In this document: piece after piece, positions 30,164 to 37,956 of the stretch
Numbering within the stretch: position 1 is the stretch's first letter
How the letters are laid out: each line of letters starts with the position of its first letter
Source: QUBU01 sp014337915
Lineage (GTDB): Bacteria > Pseudomonadota > Gammaproteobacteria > Steroidobacterales > GCA-2729495
DNA length: 64,000 bases
Direction of reading: 5' to 3'
NCBI GenBank assembly: GCA_030263395.1
Contig: SZOW01000001.1
Span: forward strand, 62,001-126,000
Program-made: the position numbers and the translations under genes
Notes under the pieces: model-generated
What the model was told of the DNA's origin: nothing
The model's input: only the letters and a program-made list of their open reading frames with translations
Databases searched by the model: none

Positions 30164-30865
30164 GTGCTGGAAGCCATCGACCTGAAGAAAACCTACGGCG
30201 ACTACCAGGCCCTCAAGGGGTTGAACCTGCGCGTCAACGGCGGCGACATCTACTGCCTGCTCGGCGCCAACGGTGCCGGCAAGACCACCACCATCAACCT
30301 GTTCCTGAATTTCGTCACGCCTACTTCCGGCGTGGCACGCGTGAACGGCATCGACGTCAACGCCGATCCGCTGCAGACCAAGCGCTACCTCGCCTACATC
30401 CCCGAGCAGGTCATGCTCTACGGCAACCTGACCGGCATGGAGAACCTCGAGTATTTCGCGCGGCTCGGTGGTCACGACGAATACTCCGCGGACGACTACC
30501 GCGGCTTCCTCAGGCGGGTCGGCCTGCAGGAAGACGCCGCTGGCCGGCGCGTGAAGACCTACTCCAAGGGCATGCGCCAGAAGGTCGGTGTCGCCATCGC
30601 GCTCGCCAAGCAGGCGCGTGCGCTGCTGCTCGACGAGCCGACCTCCGGCCTCGATCCCAAGGCCAGCAACGAGTTCTCCGAGCTGCTGGTGCAGCTGAAA
30701 TCCGAGGGCGCCGCGATCCTCATGGCGACCCACGACCTGTTCCGCGCCAAGGAGACCGGCACCCGCATCGGCATCATGCGCGGCGGCCAGCTGGTGCAGG
30801 AACTGTCCACCGACGAGGTCTCCCACGCCGACCTCGAGCGCATCTACCTGGAGCACATGCACTGA
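30164..30865 (+). CDS. ABC transporter ATP-binding protein (NatA/CcmA-like)
   Basis: 233 residues with Walker A GANGAGKTTT (about 36-44), signature YSKGMRQK (about 136) and Walker B ALLLDEPTSG (about 155), followed by ATHDLFRAKETG. The wording is that of exporter ATPases of the ABC-2 type. GTG 30164 is the start, with GAGGGAG upstream. Two permease genes follow, and the three form one operon probably controlled by the neighbouring TetR protein. Confidence 0.92.
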   Translation: MLEAIDLKKTYGDYQALKGLNLRVNGGDIYCLLGANGAGKTTTINLFLNFVTPTSGVARVNGIDVNADPLQTKRYLAYIPEQVMLYGNLTGMENLEYFARLGGHDEYSADDYRGFLRRVGLQEDAAGRRVKTYSKGMRQKVGVAIALAKQARALLLDEPTSGLDPKASNEFSELLVQLKSEGAAILMATHDLFRAKETGTRIGIMRGGQLVQELSTDEVSHADLERIYLEHMH

Positions 30866-30896
30866 GCCGGCCGCCGGCACAGGGGGAGCCACCGCC

Positions 30897-32339
30897 ATGA
30901 TCGCCACCATCGCCCGCAAGGAATTCCTGGAGATCGTCCGTGACGGCCGCTTCAAGTGGACGGCCGCGCTGATGGTCCTGCTGCTGGTCACCGCGCTGCT
31001 GGCGGGCTGGCAGCGCTTCAACAGCTACTCGCAGATCCAGGCCACCGCTCAGGGATCCACCAACACGCAGTGGCTGAAGCAGGGCGACAAGAATCCCCAC
31101 ACCGCCGCCCACTACGGCAACTACGCGTTCAAGCCGCTCGGTCCGCTGGCGTTCTTCGACAGCGGCATCGTCAACTACGCGGGCACGGCCGTGTTCATGG
31201 AGGCCCACAAGCAGAACTTCGCCATCGCCCGCCCAGCCACCGACACCAGCGCTGTGGCGCGCTTCGGCGAGCTCAACGGCGCCATGATCCTGCAGGTGCT
31301 GCTGCCGCTGCTGATCATCTTCCTCGGCTTCACGGCCTTCTCGGGTGAGCGCGAGACCGGCACGCTGCGCCAGCTGATGAGCATGGGTGTCAGCCGTGGC
31401 AGCCTGCTCTGGGGCAAGGCGGCGGGCATCGCCGCCGCCGTGCTGCTGGTGGTGCTGCCCTGCCTGGCGGTGGGTGCGCTGGCACTGGCGGCCACCGGCC
31501 TGCAGACCGCGGGTGGCGGTATCTGGACTCGCGTGGCACTGATCGGCGGTGCCTACCTGGGCTACGCCGCGGTGTTCCTGTTCCTGACGCTGGCGGTCTC
31601 CGCCTGGGCGAAGACCGCCCGCACGGCGCTGATGGCGCTGGTCGGCTTCTGGGCCTTCACCGCCTTCATCATGCCGAAAACCGCCGCGGAGGTTTCCCGC
31701 CTGGTCGAGCCCTCCCCCGCCTTCGGCACCTTCATGGCCGAGATGAAGGAACACCAGAAGCGCGGCATCGACGGCATCTCGCCGCGCATCAAGCTCGCCC
31801 AGTACCGGGGCGAGCTGTTCAGGAAGTACGGTGTCTCCCGCGTCCAGGACCTGCCGGTGTACTGGACGGCGGTCAGCATGCAGAAGCTCGAGGAGCTGGA
31901 CCATCCGGTGTTCGAGCAGCACTACAACGCGGTGCGTGACGAATACGCGCGCCAGCTGCGGCTGCAGGACCGGCTGGGCCTGCTGGCACCGTTGCTGCCA
32001 TTGCGCTCGATCTCCATGACGCTGGCGGGCACCGACCTGATCCAGCACAACAGGTTCATGGCGGAAACCGAGGTCTTTCGCCGCAACATGGTGCTGAAGA
32101 TGAACACCTACCTGTCGCAGGCGGCGGCGAACCTCAACGGCGTCAACAGCGCCACCAACTACATGATCGCCAACGAGGACGTCTTCGCCATCGTGCCGCC
32201 GTTCCGCTACGAACCCCCGGCCCTGCGCGACGTCATCGCCTCGCAGGCCGGCAACTTCACCCTGCTGGCCGGCTGGCTGCTAGCCACCATCGTGCTGGCA
32301 CTGGTTGCCGTCAAGCGCATGAGCCTGGAGAGAAACTGA
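30897..32339 (+). CDS. ABC-2 type permease, DUF3526 family (first of two)
   Basis: 480 residues. One membrane helix near residues 20-42 is followed by a periplasmic-type loop of about 90 residues, then five helices (about 120-265), a second soluble domain of about 180 residues and a final helix near 450. This layout, with FSGERETGTLRQLMSMGVSR after the second helix, is typical of DUF3526 permeases that pair with NatA-like ATPases. GGGGGAGC lies before the ATG. Its last codon overlaps the start of the next gene (TGATG). Confidence 0.87.
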   Translation: MIATIARKEFLEIVRDGRFKWTAALMVLLLVTALLAGWQRFNSYSQIQATAQGSTNTQWLKQGDKNPHTAAHYGNYAFKPLGPLAFFDSGIVNYAGTAVFMEAHKQNFAIARPATDTSAVARFGELNGAMILQVLLPLLIIFLGFTAFSGERETGTLRQLMSMGVSRGSLLWGKAAGIAAAVLLVVLPCLAVGALALAATGLQTAGGGIWTRVALIGGAYLGYAAVFLFLTLAVSAWAKTARTALMALVGFWAFTAFIMPKTAAEVSRLVEPSPAFGTFMAEMKEHQKRGIDGISPRIKLAQYRGELFRKYGVSRVQDLPVYWTAVSMQKLEELDHPVFEQHYNAVRDEYARQLRLQDRLGLLAPLLPLRSISMTLAGTDLIQHNRFMAETEVFRRNMVLKMNTYLSQAAANLNGVNSATNYMIANEDVFAIVPPFRYEPPALRDVIASQAGNFTLLAGWLLATIVLALVAVKRMSLERN

Positions 32340-33817
32340 TGTACCGCCTCATCATCTCCCACGAAACCCGCTCCCTGGCCCGCACCGGCGCGCTGTGGGC
32401 GATCCTTGCCCTGCTGGTGTTCGCTATCGGTTTCGCCGCCTTCGCCGGCGGCCGCGCGATCACGCGCCAGGCGAAGGGCGCAGCCGATGCCGTCGCCTTC
32501 GAGAATGGCGAGCGCGCGAAGATGCGCCAGGACACCGAGGCCTACGCCGCGGAAGTAGCTGCCAGTGGTGGCACCTACGAGTTCGCCACCGTCAACCACG
32601 TTCCCGGCCGCGGGCCGCCGCAGGGCACCAACGCCGGGGTCGTCGGCGCCGAGACCGCAGCCTACGTGGTGCTGCCGCCCACCGGGCTGGCCGCGCTGTC
32701 TATCGGCCAGAGCGACGTGCAGCTGAATTACCTGCCGGCCTCCATGGGCACCACGCTCGACATGATCAAGAACCTCGAAACCGAGAACCCGGTGAACCTG
32801 CAGACCGGGCCGTTCGACATCGCCTTCGTGGTCATCTTCCTGCTGCCGATCTTCATCCTCGCCATGACCTACGACCTGCTCTCCAGCGAGAAGGAACGCG
32901 GCACGCTGGCAATGATCCTTGCCCATCCGGTTTCGCTGCGCGAGCTCATGGCCTCGAAGATCGTGGCCCGTGCCGCGGTGATCCTCGCCGTCGTGGTGGG
33001 CTTCGGGCTGCTGGCGCTGCTCAGCGTCGGCACGCAGCTCGACCAGGCCGAGACCTGGGTCAGGTTTGCGCTGTGGATCATTGCCACCCTGCTCTACAGC
33101 CTGTTCTGGTTTTCGCTGGCGGTGCTGGTCAATGTCTATGGCAGAAGCTCGGCCACCAATGGCACCATCCTCGCCGGCATCTGGCTGATCCTGGTGGTGG
33201 TCGTGCCCACGCTCGTCAGCCTGCTGGCGACCACCCTGTACCCGGCGCCCTCGCGCATGGACCTGATCGTTGCCGCACGCGAAGCACAGACCGCGGGCGA
33301 GAAGAACATGGGTAGCGCGCTCGACCGGTTTTATTCCGAGCACATGGACCAGGTGCCCACCGGCGACCAGCGCGCCATGGACTTCCTGACGCTCGCCCAG
33401 GCCAATGCCGCGAACATCGAAAAGGCCCTGCTGCCGCTCTACGAGCAGTTCCGCGAGCAGTCCCTGCACCAGGAAGGCCTGGTGCAGCGCTTCCAGTACC
33501 TCTCGCCGGCGATCATGATGCAGCTGGCGCTGAACGAGATCTCCGGTACCAGCACCGCCCGCTACCAGGACTTCCTCGACCAGGCCTTCCGCTTCCGTAG
33601 CCAGTGGAATGACTTCTTCGCCAGCCGCTTCCTCAAGCGCGAGCCGCTGCGGCCGGCGGATTACGACCAGTTCCCCAGTTTCAGCTATGTGCCGGAGTCG
33701 CTGACCACGGTGCTCGGCCGGCTGGCGACTTCGCTGGCGGGCCTGCTACTGGTCTGCGCCGGGGTGACGCTGCTGCCCTTCGTCGGGCTGCGGCGCTACC
33801 AGGTGGCGGCGCGCTAG
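32339..33817 (+). CDS. ABC-2 type permease, DUF3526 family (second of two)
   Basis: 492 residues with the same architecture as its neighbour: one N-terminal helix, a soluble loop, five clustered helices carrying LSSEKERGTLAMILAHPVSL, a long soluble domain and a last helix. The pair probably forms a heterodimeric membrane channel with two copies of the upstream ATPase. The substrate is unknown; related systems are often next to TonB receptors or copper genes, which are absent here. The ATG overlaps the stop of the first permease. Confidence 0.87.
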   Translation: MYRLIISHETRSLARTGALWAILALLVFAIGFAAFAGGRAITRQAKGAADAVAFENGERAKMRQDTEAYAAEVAASGGTYEFATVNHVPGRGPPQGTNAGVVGAETAAYVVLPPTGLAALSIGQSDVQLNYLPASMGTTLDMIKNLETENPVNLQTGPFDIAFVVIFLLPIFILAMTYDLLSSEKERGTLAMILAHPVSLRELMASKIVARAAVILAVVVGFGLLALLSVGTQLDQAETWVRFALWIIATLLYSLFWFSLAVLVNVYGRSSATNGTILAGIWLILVVVVPTLVSLLATTLYPAPSRMDLIVAAREAQTAGEKNMGSALDRFYSEHMDQVPTGDQRAMDFLTLAQANAANIEKALLPLYEQFREQSLHQEGLVQRFQYLSPAIMMQLALNEISGTSTARYQDFLDQAFRFRSQWNDFFASRFLKREPLRPADYDQFPSFSYVPESLTTVLGRLATSLAGLLLVCAGVTLLPFVGLRRYQVAAR

Positions 33818-33827
33818 CGCGGCGGCA

Positions 33828-34385
33828 TCACGGGGCCCGGCGCGGGAAATCCTGCAGGGCGATGCCGACCGCGCGGGCCACCGCCGCCGCGTCCAGCGAA
33901 CTGCGGTCCACCTCGCCGGACACCGTGCCGTACCAGACCTCCCGGCGGGTCGCGGCATCGATGGCGTGGATCACCAGCGTGCCCTCCTGGTAATTCTTCA
34001 CGCTCGGGGTGCCGACGTTCACCGAGCCGCCGACATTGCCGCTGAAGCCACCCATGCCGAGGCCGATGCGGAACGGGCTGGATTTCACCTTGTCCTTCAG
34101 CGTCGTCTCGTAGGTCACGAGGAACCCCGGGCTGGCTGCATCCTCGACATAGCCGCGGCCGGTGAGCTCTGCCTGGATGGCATCGCGGATCCGGGCATCG
34201 AGCAGGCGCGTGGGCTGGTCCCCGGCGCCCTCGCCGAGCGCGGGCTGCCAGGCGAAGCTGCGGTAGGCGGCGATGTCTGTCCCGGGATCCTTCTGGGACT
34301 CATGCCCCGGCGCTGAACTGGTGGCACAGGCGGCGAGCGCGCACAGCAGCACCAGCAGTCCGGCGGTTTTCAGGGTCAGGCGCAT
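33828..34385 (-). CDS. DUF4136 lipoprotein
   Basis: 185 residues starting MRLTLKTAGLLVLLCALAAC, a lipoprotein signal with lipobox LAAC. The mature part has DIAAYRSFAWQPA, ARIRDAIQAELTGRGYVE and a Gly-rich strand (RIGLGMGGFSGNVGGSV), then EGTLVIHAIDAATRREVWYG. These match DUF4136 proteins, which are envelope lipoproteins of unknown role. It converges on the permease operon with a ten-base gap. Confidence 0.85.
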   Translation of the reverse strand: MRLTLKTAGLLVLLCALAACATSSAPGHESQKDPGTDIAAYRSFAWQPALGEGAGDQPTRLLDARIRDAIQAELTGRGYVEDAASPGFLVTYETTLKDKVKSSPFRIGLGMGGFSGNVGGSVNVGTPSVKNYQEGTLVIHAIDAATRREVWYGTVSGEVDRSSLDAAAVARAVGIALQDFPRRAP

Positions 34386-34442
34386 GGCGGGTCTCCTCTG
34401 GCAGGCATGGACGGCATCCTAGCGCGCCGCGGACCCGCGCCG

Positions 34443-34465
34443 GGAAAATATGTCAGGCACCTTTT
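34443..34465 (-). repeat. Dispersed AAATGGTGCC element, inverted copy
   Basis: Read on the minus strand this is AAAAGGTGCCTGACATATTT followed by TCC. It matches the element at 52506 over 23 positions with one difference. It lies between the divergent DUF4136 and DGQHR genes, 46 bases before the latter. Confidence 0.7.
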
Positions 34466-34498
34466 AGGGGACGGGCGGCTGGTGGCGGTGAACTGCGG

Positions 34499-34504
34499 TA
34501 TGAT
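34499..34504 (+). promoter_or_regulatory. Candidate -10 box six bases before the DGQHR gene
   Basis: TATGAT matches five of six -10 positions and ends six bases before the ATG at 34511, so the mRNA may be leaderless. No clear -35 is present. Confidence 0.35.
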
Positions 34505-34510
34505 CCGGCC

Positions 34511-35644
34511 ATGCTGGCTACGCGCGTCAGGCAAAAGGACAGCGTCTTCTACTTCGTCGCCTACCCGGCCGAGGACCTGCTCGGGAAGGTGCGCTTCATC
34601 AGCCGTTTCTATGCCGAGGGCGACCGCATCGCGGCGGAAGAAGTCGCCGCCGGCGACGAGGTCGGCCAGTTCATCTCCCGCATCGAGTCCACGGACAAGG
34701 CCTTCCAGCGGCAGCTCTCGAAGAGCAAGGTCGCGGCGATCAAGAATTTCTACGACACGGCGGTGAGCCAGCCGCCCATTCCGGGCACGGTGCTGCTGTT
34801 CACCAGCGAGACATTGCGCTTCGATCCGCTCGACCGCTACGACAGCGTCGGCAACCTCGAGGTGCCACGCGGCCGCTACCTGATCATCGACGGCCAGCAC
34901 CGCCTCGCCGCCCTGCACTTCTACGCAAAGGAACATCCGCAGGACGCGAAGACCATGCACGTGCCCTGCGTGATCTTCGACGGCAAGAGCGAGGACTTCG
35001 CCACCGAGATGTTCGTCATCATCAATTCCACGCCGACGCGCATCAACAAGAGCCACCTGGTGGACCTCTACGAGCGCGTTTCCTGGGCGGCGCCCGACAA
35101 GAAGTTCGCTGCCCGGATCGTCGACCGGCTATACAACAGCGGCGACAGCCCGCTGCGCTACAAGATCAACCGCCTCGGCAACCGCAGCCGCCAGGAGAAG
35201 TGGATCCTGCAGGCCGAGCTGTTCAGCGAACTGCACAAGTGGGCGCTGGCCGACTGGCGCAGCCTCGCCCGCCGCGACAACCTGGCGCGCGATGCCGAGC
35301 GCTACTACGAGCGCCTGCGCGATTTCCTCAAGGCCGCCGAGAAAGTCTGGGGCGAAGCCTGGGGGCACGCTGGCTACATGGTCACGCGGCCGGTGACGCT
35401 CAAAGCCATGCTGCGCGTGTGTTTCGATCTCTGCCGCGAGGATGCCGAGCCCGCCGAGGGCCGCCAGGCCCGCTGGCAACGCCGCCTGGCCCCCTGGGCC
35501 GGCAAGCTGCGCGAGTTCCGCAGCGAGGGCTTCTACGAACGCTTCCCCGCCAAGGGGCAGATCGAGCGCGTCGGGCGCATCCACCGCGAACTGGCGCGTG
35601 CCGCGGGGATCGAGGTCAAGCCGCGGAAGGACTCCGCAGGCTAG
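34511..35644 (+). CDS. Orphan DGQHR-domain protein (DndB-like)
   Basis: 377 residues. GRYLIIDGQHRLAALHF near residue 125 is the DGQHR signature, which places it among DndB/ParB-like nuclease-fold proteins. FVIINSTPTRINKSHLVDLY is the second conserved block. DndB regulates or accompanies DNA phosphorothioation (dnd) genes, but no dndACDE or pbe genes lie within the window, so this is a stand-alone member. The C-terminal 200 residues are helical and basic. There is no good ribosome binding site before the ATG. Its stop shares a CTAG with the convergent MFS gene. Upstream lies one copy of the dispersed element. Confidence 0.82.
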   Translation: MLATRVRQKDSVFYFVAYPAEDLLGKVRFISRFYAEGDRIAAEEVAAGDEVGQFISRIESTDKAFQRQLSKSKVAAIKNFYDTAVSQPPIPGTVLLFTSETLRFDPLDRYDSVGNLEVPRGRYLIIDGQHRLAALHFYAKEHPQDAKTMHVPCVIFDGKSEDFATEMFVIINSTPTRINKSHLVDLYERVSWAAPDKKFAARIVDRLYNSGDSPLRYKINRLGNRSRQEKWILQAELFSELHKWALADWRSLARRDNLARDAERYYERLRDFLKAAEKVWGEAWGHAGYMVTRPVTLKAMLRVCFDLCREDAEPAEGRQARWQRRLAPWAGKLREFRSEGFYERFPAKGQIERVGRIHRELARAAGIEVKPRKDSAG

Positions 35645-36903
35645 CGGGCGCTCGCCTCGTCCACCCCGCTGGTCTCCGGGTAGCGGCCCAGTGCCAGCAG
35701 CAGCAGCGCACCGCTGACGAACAGCAGGCCAGCGACGCCGAGCATCCGGTCGTAGCTGCCAGTGGCATCGCGCACCCAGCCGTAGGCGGCCGGTGAGGCC
35801 GAGGTCGCCAGCGCGAATCCCATGTAAAGAAAGCCGTAGATCCTGCCGTAGTGCGCCATGCCGAAGTAGCGGCCGGCGAGATAGGCGATCAGGTCGGTTT
35901 CCGCACCCGAGGACAGCCCGAGCAGCGTGACGGCCAGCGCCGCGGCCGGCAGCGTCAGCTCGCTGCCCATCAGCAGCACACAGGCCAGTGCCGGCAATGC
36001 CAGCAGCGGCAGCGTCACCAGTGGCGCCCAGAAGCGATCGAGCAGCAGGCCGCTGCCGATGCGGCCGACCAGCACCGACAGCCCGAGCAGGCTCATCAGC
36101 GGCGCAGCCTGTGGCGGCGAAAAGCCATTGGCCTCGAGCATGCGCGGCAGGTGGATCACCGCGCCGCCATAAGCGAAGGCAACCATGAGGATGGATGCCA
36201 GCAGGATCCACAGCTGCCGGCCGCGCAGGCACTCGGCCAGCGTCAGGCCAGCGAGTGCCGGCCGCCCATTCGCCGTTGCCGCAGCCAGTTCCGGTGGCCG
36301 CTCCTCCGGGCGCGGCTCGCGAAACAGAATGATGCCGACGGGCAGCGCCAGAGCGAGCGGCAGCAGTGCCAGCAGCGGAAAGGCCGGGCGCCAGCCGAAC
36401 CGCGCGATCAGCCACACCGTCAGCGGCGGCAACAGCATGGCCGCCAGGCTGGTGCCCACCAGTGTGGTCCCCAGCGCCAGCCCGCGCTGCCGGAAGAACC
36501 ACAGGTTCACGGCACGCGACCAGGTCACCGGTGTCGAGCCGATGCCGACCAGGCCCACCAGGACCCACAGCCCGTAGAACGCGGCCAGCGACGCCGGCAG
36601 CAGCGCGAAGCCGGCGAACACCAGGCCGAAAGCGGCCAGCGAACCCAGAGCCACGGGCCGCACGCCATGGCGATCCGCCAGCATGCCGAACAGCGGCGCC
36701 ATCAGGGCCCCGAGGACGCCGTAGATGGTCAGCCCCAGGCTGATGTCGCGCAGCGACCAGCCGAACTCCTGCTGCAGGGGACCGATGAAAAAGCCGAGCG
36801 TGTTGAACGGCAGCGGCGAGGCCCCGCAGGCGATACCGAGCAAAGAGGCCAGCAGCACCGGCCAGCCACGGCGAAACTCACCAGGGGACGAGGGAGCAGT
36901 CAC
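35641..36903 (-). CDS. MFS transporter, OFA/monocarboxylate-like
   Basis: 420 residues with twelve predicted membrane helices. The loop between helices 2 and 3 has FGMLADRHGVRPV, the MFS signature (GxLADRxGxR/K), and the long central loop (EPRPEERPPELA) separates the two six-helix halves. The overall wording is closest to the oxalate/formate antiporter branch. A carboxylate substrate is only a guess. It follows the terminator of the PEP-CTERM-like gene, so it has its own promoter, which I could not identify. Confidence 0.85.
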   Translation of the reverse strand: MTAPSSPGEFRRGWPVLLASLLGIACGASPLPFNTLGFFIGPLQQEFGWSLRDISLGLTIYGVLGALMAPLFGMLADRHGVRPVALGSLAAFGLVFAGFALLPASLAAFYGLWVLVGLVGIGSTPVTWSRAVNLWFFRQRGLALGTTLVGTSLAAMLLPPLTVWLIARFGWRPAFPLLALLPLALALPVGIILFREPRPEERPPELAAATANGRPALAGLTLAECLRGRQLWILLASILMVAFAYGGAVIHLPRMLEANGFSPPQAAPLMSLLGLSVLVGRIGSGLLLDRFWAPLVTLPLLALPALACVLLMGSELTLPAAALAVTLLGLSSGAETDLIAYLAGRYFGMAHYGRIYGFLYMGFALATSASPAAYGWVRDATGSYDRMLGVAGLLFVSGALLLLALGRYPETSGVDEASAR

Positions 36904-36931
36904 CGCGGGAGTATTGCACGAGCCGGAAAAA

Positions 36932-36960
36932 GGAAAGGCCCCGCGAGGCGGGGCCTTTCC
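36932..36960 (-). terminator. Rho-independent terminator of the second PEP-CTERM-like gene
   Basis: GGAAAGGCCCCGC pairs perfectly with GCGGGGCCTTTCC around a three-base loop, a 13-bp stem. On the minus strand it is followed by five T residues. It ends transcription of the gene at 37021-37683 before the MFS gene. Confidence 0.88.
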
Positions 36961-36977
36961 GTGTCAGCTTCCGGAAG

Positions 36978-37004
36978 ACTGGCCGTCCAGGCAGGACGGC
37001 CAGT
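36978..37004. other. Second perfect hairpin just after the PEP-CTERM-like gene
   Basis: ACTGGCCGTCC and GGACGGCCAGT form an 11-bp perfect stem around AGGCA, 17 bases before the stop codon of the PEP-CTERM-like gene on the map and therefore just downstream in transcription. It has no T run; it may protect the mRNA 3' end or support the terminator that follows. Confidence 0.7.
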
Positions 37005-37020
37005 GCTGTTCAGGAGCGAC

Positions 37021-37683
37021 TCAGGCAGCAGCCTTCTGGCGACGGCGCAGCATGCCGAGGCCACCCAGCGCGCCACCCATCAGCCACACGGCGGCCGGCA
37101 CCGGCACGACGTGGTAGTTGTAGGTGATCTGCAGCCAGGCCAGGCTTTCCGGGTTGTCACGCGACTTGCGGACCGTCAGCGCCAGGTCCGAGCCGCTCGC
37201 CACGGCCGAGAACTGCGCATTGGGCGAAGCCGTCGAGCCATCGGCCATCAGGCCGTTGTACCAGTTGCCCACCCAGGCACGCACATCCGCCGTATTGCAG
37301 AGATGCGGCGAGCTCGGCGGGCCCACCGTGCCTTCCACGCAGGTCTCACCCGCATCCTTGATGAAGGTGGTCGCCGGCCCGATGGTGGTGGTGCCGGAGA
37401 AAGTGTGGATGATGTCGGCGCCGAAGTTGGCGAGCTTGTAGGAAACCGCATTCACCGTCAGGTTGCCCATGCCGTCGTCGATCAGCGTGGAGCTGCCGCA
37501 GGTAAGGCATGCGGAGCCAGCAAGCGGGCCGACACCAAAGGTAAAGGTGCTACCCGGCACACTCGAGGTCTTGAACGTCATGGATACCAGCTGGTAGGTC
37601 GTGGCGGCCTGGGCCGTACCGCCAATCATCGCCAGGGCAGCCATGGCGAACAGCTGTCGGCGCAACGATCGTAGTGACTTCAT
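37021..37683 (-). CDS. PEP-CTERM-like secreted protein with VPVPAAVWL sorting signal
   Basis: 220 residues. A signal peptide ending TAQAA is followed by a beta-rich domain with two CxxC-type cysteine pairs (ACLTCGSST, ETCVEG) and a C-terminal VPVPAAVWLMGGALGGLGML helix with an RRRQK tail, the exosortase sorting layout. GGAGGGGGGAAT directly precedes the ATG at 37683. Two hairpins follow the stop codon. The passenger domain is not recognised; it shares little visible similarity with the other PEP-CTERM-like protein at 21703. Confidence 0.82.
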   Translation of the reverse strand: MKSLRSLRRQLFAMAALAMIGGTAQAATTYQLVSMTFKTSSVPGSTFTFGVGPLAGSACLTCGSSTLIDDGMGNLTVNAVSYKLANFGADIIHTFSGTTTIGPATTFIKDAGETCVEGTVGPPSSPHLCNTADVRAWVGNWYNGLMADGSTASPNAQFSAVASGSDLALTVRKSRDNPESLAWLQITYNYHVVPVPAAVWLMGGALGGLGMLRRRQKAAA

Positions 37684-37956
37684 ATTCCCCCCTCCGATAT
37701 GGAGTGTTTGTTGGTTAGCGAGTTTTCTGGTTCTGGCACGTCTACGCATCCGCTGGCAGCAACCAATGTTGGCCCTGGTGCTGCATACCTCGCGCATGCG
37801 TACGCCCCGGTTGTTACCATGGCCAATCCGCAGCGACAAGACATTCTTGACATAAAGGCGACCCGAATGAAGAAATTCTCTGCGAATCGGTCAAGACCTG
37901 TGGCTGGTGTCCGAAATTGGATGCGGCCAGCCTGCAATCGAACCGCGAAATGCCGG

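Noticed and set aside
35851..37674. A 607-codon plus-strand open frame across the MFS and PEP-CTERM-like genes
   Set aside because: It covers a strong terminator and two real minus-strand genes, with no conserved motif.
37734..37749. CTGGCACG followed by CGCAT, like a sigma-54 promoter for the HemF-like gene
   Set aside because: The -24 half is perfect, but the -12 GC is one base too close and the TTGC block is missing.
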